Made by a program: the position numbers and the translations under genes
Source: Edaphobacter aggregans DSM 19364
GTDB lineage: Bacteria > Acidobacteriota > Terriglobia > Terriglobales > Acidobacteriaceae
Length of the DNA stretch: 35,809 nt
Direction: 5' to 3'
Assembly (NCBI RefSeq): GCF_000745965.1
Contig: NZ_JQKI01000062.1
Location: forward strand, 1 to 35,809
The notes under the pieces: model-generated
Seen by the model: only the letters and a program-made list of their open reading frames with translations
The model's database searches: none
Told to the model about the DNA's origin: nothing
Shown here: positions 16,870-24,125 of the stretch, in pieces
Layout: each line of letters starts with the position of its first letter
Position numbering within the stretch: position 1 is the first letter of the stretch

Positions 16870-16935
16870 TCGTTTTTCCCGGAGAGCGACAAAATCTCCG
16901 CGAATCCCGCTCTGATGCTACAATTTAACCAGTAC

Positions 16936-17008
16936 GGCGGCTATAGTTCAGTGGCAGAACGCCGCTCTGTGGCAGCGGATGTCGTGGGTTCGAACCCCAC
17001 TAGCCGCC
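16936..17008 (+). tRNA. tRNA-His (anticodon GTG)
   Basis: Acceptor GCGGCTA pairs with TAGCCGC; a G at -1 (16936) opposite discriminator C is the histidine identity feature. Anticodon arm CCGCTCTGTGGCAGCGG has anticodon GTG; the T-arm is TGGGTTCGAACCCCA. CCA is not encoded. GCTACAATTT at 16917-16926 is close upstream, a TACAAT -10-like box, though so near the gene it may not be its main promoter. Confidence 0.95.
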
Positions 17009-17050
17009 CCAAACATCCTTCAAGACTCCACCGAGCATCCTGCGGATACC

Positions 17051-17851
17051 TTGCCCCGCACTCCCCAAGCCGCACTCCCCTCCTCCGAAACCGCAGCAAC
17101 CGCCGCATCCGCACGCATCTTCGCCGGAACCTCAGGCTGGGCCTACCCCACCTGGAAGCCCGCCTTCTACCCCGAAGGCACTCCCGCCAAACGCTTCCTC
17201 GACTTCTACTCCACGCAGCTCAGCTCCGTCGAGGTCAACTACACCTTCCGCGCCCTCCCCACCGCCGCAATGCTCGAAGGCTGGCTCGCCGCCACGACCG
17301 ACTTCTTTCGCTTCAGCTTCAAAGCCCCGCAGCGCATCACCCACATCAAGCGCCTCGCCAACTGCGAGTCCGACGTCGCATTCCTCGTCTCCACACTCGA
17401 ACCAGTCCGTCAGGCCGGCAACCTCGGCATCATCCTCTTCCAGCTCCCGCCAAACATGAAGGCCGACGCCGCGCGCCTCTCCGCCTTCCTCGCCGCGCCC
17501 GCACTCAACGACCCCGGAGCCCCACCCATCGCCTTCGAGTTCCGCCACGAGTCCTGGTTCACCGACGAGATCTACTCCATCCTCCGCGCCCATAGCGCCG
17601 CCCTCTGCATCGCTGAAAGCGACGACCTCGCCACCCCCGAGGTCCACACCGCCACCACCCACACCAGCTTCCGTCTCCGCCGCACCGGAGCCTACTCACC
17701 GGCCGAGATTAAGGAATTCGTAGCCCGCTTCACCGCGCTCGCCTCCGATCGCGACGTCTATATCTACTTCAAGCACGAAGACGAGCCCTCCGGCGCGCTC
17801 AACGCCGTCTCTTTCCTCGCTGGAGTAGCCGCCGAAGCAGGGCACCGCTGA
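17051..17851 (+). CDS. DUF72 family protein (YecE-like, TIM-barrel)
   Basis: About 266 residues. DUF72 signature: FAGTSGWAYPTWKPAFYPEG, then FYSTQLSSVEVNYTFRALPT, FRFSFKAPQRITH, GIILFQLPPNMKAD, IAFEFRHESWF, and the C-terminal VYIYFKHEDE. The family is a TIM-barrel of unclear biochemical role, sometimes linked to endonuclease-like activity. The open frame runs back into tRNA-His, so the true start must be after 17008; TTG 17051 is the only plausible start codon before the domain, with a weak ribosome-binding site. The stop TGA overlaps the next ATG by 1 nt, so it is probably co-transcribed with the downstream hydrolase. Codon use is strongly C-ending, typical of the local core genome. Confidence 0.85.
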   Translation: MPRTPQAALPSSETAATAASARIFAGTSGWAYPTWKPAFYPEGTPAKRFLDFYSTQLSSVEVNYTFRALPTAAMLEGWLAATTDFFRFSFKAPQRITHIKRLANCESDVAFLVSTLEPVRQAGNLGIILFQLPPNMKADAARLSAFLAAPALNDPGAPPIAFEFRHESWFTDEIYSILRAHSAALCIAESDDLATPEVHTATTHTSFRLRRTGAYSPAEIKEFVARFTALASDRDVYIYFKHEDEPSGALNAVSFLAGVAAEAGHR

Positions 17852-18906
17852 TGTCCACCACGATCGAGTCCGTCACCGCATCCATCGCCGAACACGCCGC
17901 ACACGCGCCTGAGTTCGCACCCCGCCGCTTCTTCTCCAACGGCCACCTCCAGACCATCCTCGGCAACTTCCTCCCGCGCACCCACTCCCTCCCGCCCGCC
18001 GAGTCCGTGCTCGTCGAAGTCTCCCCCACGACTAACACGCACATCGCCAGTCAGGTCCGCTGCGACTGTCACTGGCAGCCCGCCGAAGTCCGCGCCGCGC
18101 GTCCCACCGCCATCATCGTCCACGGCCTCGAAGGCTCCTCCACCTCGCAGTACGTCATCGGCAACGCCAACAAGCTCTGGCAGACCGGCGCCAACATCAT
18201 CCGCATGAACATGCGCAACTGCGGCGGCACCGAGGCCCTCACCCCCACGCTTTATCACTCCGGCCTCTCCACCGACGTCGAGGCCGTCATGCACCACTTC
18301 GTCGCACTCTTCTCGCTCACCTCCATCTCACTCATCGGCTACTCCATGGGCGGCAACCTCGTCCTCAAGCTCGCCGGCGACCTCGCCGCCTCCGCGCCGC
18401 CGCAGTTGCGCTCCGTCATCGGCATCTCCCCCGCCATCGACCTCGGCCCCTCCGCCGACGCCCTGCACGCCCCGCAGAACCGCATCTACGAGATGAAATT
18501 CCTCCGCGACCTCCTCGCCCGCTACCTTCGCAAGGCCGCGCTCTTCCCCCAGACCTACGATCCCGCCCTAGCCCGCGCCATCCGCTCCATCCGCCAGTTC
18601 GACGATCGCGTCACCGCCTTCTACTCCGGCTTCACCGGCGCTGACGACTACTACCACCGCGCCGCCGCCGCCCGCGTCCTCGACCGCATCGCCGTCCCCA
18701 CTCTCATCCTCAACGCCGCCGACGATCCCTTCGTCCGCATCCTCCCCGACAGCCGCGAAAAGATCGCCGCCAACACAAACATTACCTTCCTCGAGACCAC
18801 CCACGGCGGCCACTGCGCCTTCCTCACCACACCCGTCGACGGCTACGACGGCTACTGGGCCGAACACACCCTCCTCCGCTTCCTGTTGAGCAAGTCAGCG
18901 AGTTAG
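17851..18906 (+). CDS. Alpha/beta hydrolase, YheT/COG0429 family
   Basis: 351 residues. N-terminal FSNGHLQTILGNFLPR is typical of the YheT/ABHD1-3 group. HGLEG at 91-95 forms the oxyanion hole, GYSMGG holds the nucleophile Ser near 165, ADDPF near 290 the acid, and THGGHCAF near 313 the catalytic His. The family contains esterases and lipases acting on uncertain substrates. ATG overlaps the stop of the DUF72 gene (TGATG). The last residues (LLSKSAS) and the stop codon are encoded by the 8-bp repeat array that follows, so the natural C-terminus was replaced or extended by the repeat. Confidence 0.9.
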   Translation: MSTTIESVTASIAEHAAHAPEFAPRRFFSNGHLQTILGNFLPRTHSLPPAESVLVEVSPTTNTHIASQVRCDCHWQPAEVRAARPTAIIVHGLEGSSTSQYVIGNANKLWQTGANIIRMNMRNCGGTEALTPTLYHSGLSTDVEAVMHHFVALFSLTSISLIGYSMGGNLVLKLAGDLAASAPPQLRSVIGISPAIDLGPSADALHAPQNRIYEMKFLRDLLARYLRKAALFPQTYDPALARAIRSIRQFDDRVTAFYSGFTGADDYYHRAAAARVLDRIAVPTLILNAADDPFVRILPDSREKIAANTNITFLETTHGGHCAFLTTPVDGYDGYWAEHTLLRFLLSKSAS

Positions 18907-18923
18907 CAAGTCAGCGAGTCAGC
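18892..18923 (-). repeat. 8-bp tandem repeat array, left of S23 gene (4 units)
   Basis: Four units AAGTCAGC, GAGTTAGC, AAGTCAGC, GAGTCAGC, i.e. GCTGACTT/C read on the minus strand. It overlaps the 3' end of the hydrolase gene and is inverted relative to the array at 19314. Confidence 0.85.
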
Positions 18924-18946
18924 TGTTTTAGAATTGCTGAATTGCG

Positions 18947-19305
18947 ATGAGGACACGACACTTTCGGGATCTTCTTGTTTGGCAGAAGGCGATGGTTTTG
19001 GCGCGTGATGTTTATCGCGCTACTGATTCTTTCCGAAAGATGAGCTGTTTGGACTGAGGAGCCAGGTTCGACGTTCTGCGGTTTCCATTCCATCCAATAT
19101 TGCGGAGGGGCATGGGCGTCTCAGCGATCCTCTGATGCGAACCTTCCTTGCCCAGGCGCGTGGTTCGGCATATGAGCTTGAGACGCAGCTTCAACTTTCA
19201 GCCGACCTGCAATTTCTTGAGAACAGGAACGCGGAGGACCTCATTGGAAGATGCAATGAGGTCAGCAGAATGCTCAACGGTTTGCTAAAGACACTTGAAG
19301 CATAG
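18947..19305 (+). pseudogene. Four-helix-bundle protein (S23 / 23S rRNA-intervening-sequence family), one frameshift
   Basis: ATG 18947 opens RHFRDLLVWQKAMVLARDVY, the family's N-terminal signature. After about residue 28 (near 19030) the match moves by one base to KDELFGLRSQVRRSAVSIPS then NIAEGHGRLSDPL, and on to AYELETQLQLS, ending at 19305; about 118 residues in total, the normal length. One missing T in the run before CCGAAAGATGAG explains the shift. Family proteins form pentameric helical bundles and are encoded in 23S rRNA intervening sequences or stand alone; related Avd proteins assist diversity-generating retroelements. Here the gene is bounded by inverted 8-bp repeat arrays. No retroelement is nearby. 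Confidence 0.88.
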
Positions 19306-19313
19306 GACCTTTC

Positions 19314-19385
19314 GCTGACTTGCTGACTTGCTGACTCGCTGACCTGCTGACCTGCTGACCTGCTGACTCGCTGACTCGCTGACTC
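19314..19385 (+). repeat. 8-bp tandem repeat array, right of S23 gene (9 units)
   Basis: Nine units of GCTGACYY (GCTGACTT x2, GCTGACTC, GCTGACCT x3, GCTGACTC x3), then a partial unit GCTAC that forms part of a TACAAT box. It is the inverse complement orientation of the 18892-18923 array. Confidence 0.9.
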
Positions 19386-19387
19386 GC

Positions 19388-19393
19388 TACAAT
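19388..19393 (+). promoter_or_regulatory. -10 box TACAAT with predicted leaderless start
   Basis: TACAAT ends 6 nt before ATG 19400, so the predicted transcription start falls on or beside the start codon. There is no room for a ribosome-binding site. The -35 region would lie inside the 8-bp array, and no good TTGACA match is seen there. Confidence 0.45.
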
Positions 19394-19399
19394 AAAACG

Positions 19400-19993
19400 A
19401 TGCTCTCCGAGTGGACCGTTGAATGTGGCCCCGACGACCCCGTCCTCGTCGTCCCCTGGTCCGACCCCGAAAATCCCGCCCGCCACTTCATCGATCTCCG
19501 CGAGAACCCCTACGACCTCGACTGGATCGAAGAGGCCGCGCAGCACCCTCCTCTCCTCCACGCCCTCCGAGCCCTCAACGCTCCGCGCTCTCCCGTCTTC
19601 ACCGCCAAATGTGACGTCTGGCCTCTCGCAGAGGACGATCTCTCCCCACTCCGCCTCGAACTCGACCTAATCCCCGAAGACTCCCCCTTCGGCATCGCCA
19701 GCTACATCGACCTCCTCTGGCGCGACCGCTCCACCTTCGTCTCCTTCCACCAGCACGAGCAGCTCCTCCACCGCATCACGCGCCTCACCGCTCCCGTCCA
19801 TCACCCCTACGCCCTCCTCGAATGCACCCTCCGCCCCGCGCTCATCGACTTCTCCGGCCCCCAGGAAGGCTTCGCCATCACCCTCTACCTCAAGGCCCTC
19901 GGCCACGACCCCACCGCCGCCGAAGAACACTGGGGGTCCGCGCTGGCCGACATCTCCACCCTCCTCCGCAGCCGAGCCTTCGCAACCTCCTAG
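19400..19993 (+). CDS. Conserved hypothetical protein
   Basis: 197 residues, acidic and soluble, rich in Pro, Leu and Asp, with no signal peptide or membrane segment. It begins MLSEWTVECGPDDPVLVVPW and has the core-type C-rich codon use, supporting a real gene. I do not recognise the family. Motifs such as HPPLLHALRALN and PFGIASYIDLLW look structured. The start at ATG 19400 lacks a ribosome-binding site but follows a TACAAT box closely, consistent with leaderless translation. Its stop overlaps the stop of the convergent SDR gene (CTAG). Confidence 0.75.
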   Translation: MLSEWTVECGPDDPVLVVPWSDPENPARHFIDLRENPYDLDWIEEAAQHPPLLHALRALNAPRSPVFTAKCDVWPLAEDDLSPLRLELDLIPEDSPFGIASYIDLLWRDRSTFVSFHQHEQLLHRITRLTAPVHHPYALLECTLRPALIDFSGPQEGFAITLYLKALGHDPTAAEEHWGSALADISTLLRSRAFATS

Positions 19994-20721
19994 AGCGCCA
20001 GCCCGCCATCCATCAGCAGCTCGCTGCCCACGGTAAACGGAGCCTCGTCCGAAGCCAGGAACACCACCGCCTTCGCCACCTCCACCGGTTCTCCAAACCG
20101 CTTCACCGGAATCTGTCCCTTGATCGCCTCCGCCACACCCGCAAGCTGCTCCTGCGGCAGCCCCAGCTTCCCATACAGCGGAGTAGCAATTGGCCCCGGG
20201 CTCACCGCGTTCACACGAATCCCCCGCCCCACCAGCTCTCCCGAAAGCGTCCTTGTCAGCGAAGCCAGCGCCGCCTTCGTCGCCCCGTACACGCTCGTAT
20301 TCGGCATCCCGACGTGTGCATTCACCGACGCCATCAACACAATCGAAGCCGGATTCGCAAAGTAAGGCAGCAGCTCCTGGATCAGAAAGAACGGCCCCTT
20401 GAAGTTGATCCCCATCGACCGATCGAACGCCGCCTCGTCCCACTGCCCAATCGGACGCATCTCCACGACGCCAGCGTTCGGCACCAGCACATCCAGCCCG
20501 CCAAACGCCTCGCCCACCTGCTTCGCCAGCGCCTTCTGCGCGGCAACCTCCGCAGCATCCGACTCGATCACCAGAACCCCGCTGCCCAGCTCCTTCTTCG
20601 CCGGATTCTTCCCCGTCACCGCCACCCTCGCGCCTTCGGCCACAAACTGCCGCGCCGTCTCCAGACCGATCCCCGTCGTCCCACCCGTAATCAGCGCACG
20701 CTTCCCCTTCAGCCTGTCCAT
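19990..20721 (-). CDS. Short-chain dehydrogenase/reductase (SDR)
   Basis: 243 residues from ATG 20721, preceded by GGAGGAAGGAG; a longer start would add 12 residues without SDR character. Classical SDR motifs: cofactor loop TGGTTGIG at 12-19, NAGV near 85, catalytic Ser in MASVNAH near 132, YGATKAA near 146 (Tyr and Lys), and PGPIATPLYG near 177. The sequence after the second strand (TGKN) suggests NADP preference. The C-terminus has the usual GSELLMDGG. The substrate is unknown; similar proteins are annotated as 3-oxoacyl-ACP-reductase-like or glucose dehydrogenase-like. Its stop overlaps that of the convergent gene at 19991-19993. Confidence 0.9.
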   Translation of the reverse strand: MDRLKGKRALITGGTTGIGLETARQFVAEGARVAVTGKNPAKKELGSGVLVIESDAAEVAAQKALAKQVGEAFGGLDVLVPNAGVVEMRPIGQWDEAAFDRSMGINFKGPFFLIQELLPYFANPASIVLMASVNAHVGMPNTSVYGATKAALASLTRTLSGELVGRGIRVNAVSPGPIATPLYGKLGLPQEQLAGVAEAIKGQIPVKRFGEPVEVAKAVVFLASDEAPFTVGSELLMDGGLAL

Positions 20722-20846
20722 CGCGAATCTCCTTCCTCCAGCGTGCACCCAGTACACACGCGGGTGATAGCAACCCGCAACCCTCTTTCGAGGCTTTTCC
20801 TAACCCCATTTACAATGAAAATCAGACGTACTAACGCACGCGCCGG

Positions 20847-20923
20847 GGGCGAGTAGCTCAATCGGATAGAGCACGAGCCTTCTAAGCTCGGGGTTGCAGG
20901 TTCGATCCCTGCCTCGCCTACCA
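20847..20923 (+). tRNA. tRNA-Arg (anticodon TCT)
   Basis: Acceptor GGGCGAG pairs with CTCGCCT, D-arm GCTC..GAGC, anticodon arm CGAGCCTTCTAAGCTCG with anticodon TCT, T-arm GCAGGTTCGATCCCTGC, discriminator A and encoded CCA. TTTACAAT at 20810-20817 is a plausible -10. An integrase gene follows within 80 bp. Confidence 0.95.
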
Positions 20924-21000
20924 CACCCTCGGCGCTCAATAACTTACGACAATTAAAGAGATTTCCTCCGTATCCCTGTACCCCGAGATTGGAGAAAACC

Positions 21001-21852
21001 TTGTTGACCCCGAGACTGGAAGCATTTGTCCGCGAACGTCAGTACCTCACCAACGTTTCACCCGGCACACTGGAATGGTATCGGCGCTGTCTAAAATGGC
21101 TGCCCTCAGAGTCGCCCACGCAGGCGGACCTCAAAGACCTTGTGGTGAAGATGCGAGAGAAGGGCCTGAAAGAGACCGGCGCGAACGCGATTCTGCGATG
21201 TCTCAACGCATACCTACATTGGGCGAGCGGTTCGGAGCGGCGGTGCGGAGCGGGTTGCACCCACCCCCACGTGCGGCAGCTTCGAGAGCCTGAGCTTGTG
21301 CTCCCGGTTTTCTCTGACGCTGAGGTTAAGCGTCTCGTCTCCTGGAGGCCGAAAGGAAAGTATCAGCGACGGCTCCACCTGCTCGTGTTGCTCTTGCTGG
21401 ACACCGGCTGCCGCATCTCCGAGGCTCTCTCTTTGCGTGTATCGGACCTCAACCTCGCCGATCTGCTCGTAACATTGAACGGCAAAGGCCGAAAGCAACG
21501 AATCGTCCCCTTCAGTGCCGAGCTGCGAAAGGTTTTGTTTCGCTACGTCGCAGGGTGCCGGGAAGACGCGCTGTTGTTTGCTTGCAGGACGGGCACACTC
21601 TGGAGCCGCCGGAACGCTCTACGCAACGTTAAGACGCTTTGCACGGACCTTGGCTTCAAACCACCGGCTCGGACCCTCCACGCCTTCCGGCATACGTTCG
21701 CGGTGAACTACCTTCGCCGTGGCGGCTCCGTGTTCCATCTGCAAAAGGTCTTGGGTCACAGCTCGCTCGAAATGACGCGACGGTACGCGAACCTTGTGAC
21801 GGCGGATCTCCAGGCCATCCACGAGCGCGTCAGCCTGCTCTCAAAACCGTAG
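21001..21852 (+). CDS. Tyrosine recombinase (XerC/D-like integrase), intact
   Basis: About 283 residues. N-terminal SAM-like core-binding domain (LEAFVRERQYLTNVSPGTLE, WYRRCLKWL), then the catalytic domain with all residues: Arg in DTGCRISEALSLRVSDL near 137, Lys in NGKGRKQRIVPF near 165, HAFRHTF near 224 (His..Arg), GHSSLEMTRRYAN with second His and the Tyr nucleophile near 264. TTG 20989 is possible, but GGAG at 20990 is correctly placed for TTG 21001. The position just after tRNA-Arg is typical of an integrase using that tRNA. Short CXXC-like and basic stretches (RRCGAGCTHPHVR) appear in the linker. I find no second copy of the tRNA-Arg end in the window. Confidence 0.9.
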   Translation: MLTPRLEAFVRERQYLTNVSPGTLEWYRRCLKWLPSESPTQADLKDLVVKMREKGLKETGANAILRCLNAYLHWASGSERRCGAGCTHPHVRQLREPELVLPVFSDAEVKRLVSWRPKGKYQRRLHLLVLLLLDTGCRISEALSLRVSDLNLADLLVTLNGKGRKQRIVPFSAELRKVLFRYVAGCREDALLFACRTGTLWSRRNALRNVKTLCTDLGFKPPARTLHAFRHTFAVNYLRRGGSVFHLQKVLGHSSLEMTRRYANLVTADLQAIHERVSLLSKP

Positions 21853-21917
21853 CTGGGGTACCAGCGCGCATTAGCGCCGATGCGCCTGCGGGTCTCTATA
21901 TGCGATTAAGGGGCACC

Positions 21918-22112
21918 CTAAGCGCGTGAATCCGGCAGTTGGAACATACGCTCTAACTCCTCCACAGCGACCGGCTTTCGACCCTTCGGGAGTCGGTCTT
22001 TGGGGAGCATATCGAGGATCAGTTTCGCTATGAGCCACGCGGGGGTGTTCGTTGGTTTGCCCTGTGAGAGCTTGCCTAATTCAGCGCGGAGGTCAATTTT
22101 TTGGTATGACAT
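21918..22112 (-). CDS. Small hypothetical protein (64 aa)
   Basis: Starts MSYQKIDLRAELGKLSQGKP after a well placed CGGAGATTATC, so I take ATG 22112 rather than the longer frame. It continues TPAWLIAKLILDMLPKDRLP and ends in a helical, charged segment (VEELERMFQLPDS). No known domain is recognised. It lies behind the intact integrase, so it may be accessory cargo. Confidence 0.55.
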   Translation of the reverse strand: MSYQKIDLRAELGKLSQGKPTNTPAWLIAKLILDMLPKDRLPKGRKPVAVEELERMFQLPDSRA

Positions 22113-22211
22113 GATAATCTCCGTAAAAGCGTGGTGAGCGATTTCTCGCTTTCTCATAAATGGATCGGATAGCCTCTTCCTGTTGGGGACCCCTGTGGTT
22201 CATCAATTCCA

Positions 22212-22496
22212 ATGCAGAGAGTTGTAGGTAAGGGGGGATTCCCTTGTGCGCTTGGTTCTACCACCAAAGGGTCTTTGCTGACAACTGACATCGCCGAACG
22301 GCGGAGAGCTGTAGAGAATTATGGAGGAGATTATCCGTTTCTCCATGAGAACATGAGAGTAATCACAGAGCAGCTCGATGAACTCCAGTTCGATACGGAC
22401 GATAAGGTTCGGATTCTGACACGCCACCTTGCCGCAACGCAGCTTCTCCAAAGGGCTGAGACGCTGTACCGACTAATCTTCGGTAGTCAACTATGA
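22212..22496 (+). CDS. Small hypothetical protein (up to 94 aa)
   Basis: The frame encodes a soluble, charged, probably helical protein: TTDIAERRRAVENYGGDYPF, HENMRVITEQLDELQFDTDD, LTRHLAATQLLQRAETLYRL. The start is unclear: ATG 22212 has AATTCCA upstream and no strong ribosome-binding site, and an internal start is possible. No family recognised. It is divergent from the 64-residue gene and convergent with the MFS gene. Confidence 0.45.
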   Translation: MQRVVGKGGFPCALGSTTKGSLLTTDIAERRRAVENYGGDYPFLHENMRVITEQLDELQFDTDDKVRILTRHLAATQLLQRAETLYRLIFGSQL

Positions 22497-22589
22497 TCGC
22501 TTCCTCGATCTGTCTATTCGCCTCGCCCGTAAACTCAACAGGGCCTCCTTTGATTCTCAGGGGGTATGGATGTTTCGAAGAAAGCCCCG

Positions 22590-23828
22590 TCAGGCCTCCA
22601 TCAGCTCGTCTTCCGGGCGAGGATGGCAGCGGTCCTCATCCGCGTTTCGCCGTCCCAGCAGATGCCGTAGCGCAGCCAACCCAATCATCGCCACAGCCAG
22701 CCCGCACACCCCATTCCACTGCCAGTGCGCCCAGGCCCGCGTCGCCAGCGCCGAACCCGCCGCCGCACCCGTAAAGTACACCGTCATATAAACCGTATTC
22801 AGCCGCCCCCGCGCCGAAGGCACCAGTCCGAAGATCCTCGTCTGGTTCGCCACCTGGCACATCTGCGCCCCTACATCCAGCACAATCACTCCCACCGCCA
22901 GCGCCGCCATGTGCCACATCGTAGCCACAGGCGCCTTCTCCTCCGCCCACAGCCACACATACGAGAACGCCAGCAGCCCCATCCCCACCGAGATCACCCA
23001 CCGCGACCCGTGCTTATCCGCCAGCCTTCCCGCCACCGGAGCCACCAGCGCCCCTGCCGCCCCCACCAGTCCGAACGTCCCCGCCACTCCCGCGCCCAGG
23101 TGGTAGTGGCTCTCCAGCAGAAACACCAGCGTGGTCCAGAAGCAGCTGAACGACGCAAACACCAGCGCCCCCACTGCGCTCGACTCCCGCAGCAACGGCT
23201 GCGACCGGTACAGCGTCCACAGCGACCGCATCGCCTCGCCATAGCTCAAACTCTGCTTCGGCGGCAGCTTCGGCATCACCTTCCACAGCAGCGGAACGAA
23301 CGCCGCATTCATCACCGCCGCCACCACAAACACCGACCTCCACCCGCCCGCATGGCTCACCCACCCCGCAAACGTCCGCGCCAGCAGAATCCCCAGCAGC
23401 AACCCCGTCATCACCGTGCCGATCGCCCTGCCCCTCTGCTCATGGCTCACCAGGTCCGGCGCAATCGGCAGCACCACATGCGTCACCGAAGCCAGCGCCC
23501 CGATCACCACCGACCCCACGATCAGCCACCACAGGCTCGGCGCCACCGACACCAGCACCAGCCCCACGGCCACCGCCGCGTACAGCTTCATCATCAACCC
23601 GCGCCGCTCCACGACATCACCCAGCGGAACGAACGACAGCAGCCCCAACGCATACCCCACCTGCGTCGCCGTCGCCACAAACCCCGTGTGCCCCGCATCC
23701 GCGTGATACGTCCGCCCAATCTCCTCCAGCAGCGGCTGGTTGTAATACATCGTCGAAACGCCCACCGCACATGCCAGCCCAAGAAACGGCAGCGGAGTCT
23801 TCGGAGTCGGGTTCAGCTTCTTCGTCAT
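22590..23828 (-). CDS. MFS transporter
   Basis: 412 residues with 12 predicted membrane helices. The loop 2-3 motif of the major facilitator superfamily is visible (LGDVVERRGLMMKLYAAVAV), as is its repeat in the second half (RLADKHGSRWVISVGMGLL). MYYNQPLLEEIGRTY near 27 is typical of the YfcJ/AraJ-like drug- or sugar-efflux subgroup (COG2814). It works as a proton-coupled inner-membrane exporter; the substrate is unknown. ATG 23828 lies just before a REP-like intergenic region. Codon use is strongly C-ending, like neighbouring core genes. Confidence 0.88.
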   Translation of the reverse strand: MTKKLNPTPKTPLPFLGLACAVGVSTMYYNQPLLEEIGRTYHADAGHTGFVATATQVGYALGLLSFVPLGDVVERRGLMMKLYAAVAVGLVLVSVAPSLWWLIVGSVVIGALASVTHVVLPIAPDLVSHEQRGRAIGTVMTGLLLGILLARTFAGWVSHAGGWRSVFVVAAVMNAAFVPLLWKVMPKLPPKQSLSYGEAMRSLWTLYRSQPLLRESSAVGALVFASFSCFWTTLVFLLESHYHLGAGVAGTFGLVGAAGALVAPVAGRLADKHGSRWVISVGMGLLAFSYVWLWAEEKAPVATMWHMAALAVGVIVLDVGAQMCQVANQTRIFGLVPSARGRLNTVYMTVYFTGAAAGSALATRAWAHWQWNGVCGLAVAMIGLAALRHLLGRRNADEDRCHPRPEDELMEA

Positions 23829-24125
23829 CGCGTAAAGGCCTGAATTACCAGTCTAAATCCTCACGCGTAGAACGCAGATCCCAGCGTCCCTCACAACGTG
23901 TCATCCTGAGCGAAGCCACGCAGTGGCGAAGTCGAAGGACCTGCGGTTGCCTTTGCTCTTGCCGTTGCTCCTGAGGTAAGCCTGGGCTTTAGCCCAGGCA
24001 TTCTGCCCCGCCCTGAAAAGGGGCATAAGCCCCTGATGATTGCCTTCTGCCCACGAAGGCAATCATCACTGAATCCCCACCCACCCCACCACCCCAAATG
24101 CTAGACTTTCCTCCGAAGAGGACCC
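23829..24125. repeat. REP-like palindromic intergenic region
   Basis: Contains GTCATCCTGAGCGAAGCCAC at 23900, a repeat type I recall from Terriglobia genomes, then hairpins CCTGGGCT..AGCCCAGG near 23979-23998 and GATTGCCTTC..GAAGGCAATC near 24037-24065. It separates divergent MFS and acyl-CoA dehydrogenase genes. GCTAGACT near 24100 is a possible -10 for the latter. Confidence 0.6.

Noticed and set aside
18947..19305. S23-like gene considered as the Avd partner of a diversity-generating retroelement
   Set aside because: No reverse transcriptase, template repeat or variable repeat pair is nearby; the only reverse transcriptase in the window is the group II intron type at the far left.
19314..19385. 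The 8-bp array considered as a CRISPR
   Set aside because: Units are 8 bp and contiguous, with no spacers; no cas genes are in the window.
19667..20809. 380-codon Gly-rich minus-strand frame over the SDR gene
   Set aside because: It is out of phase with the well supported SDR frame and has low-complexity composition typical of a shadow.
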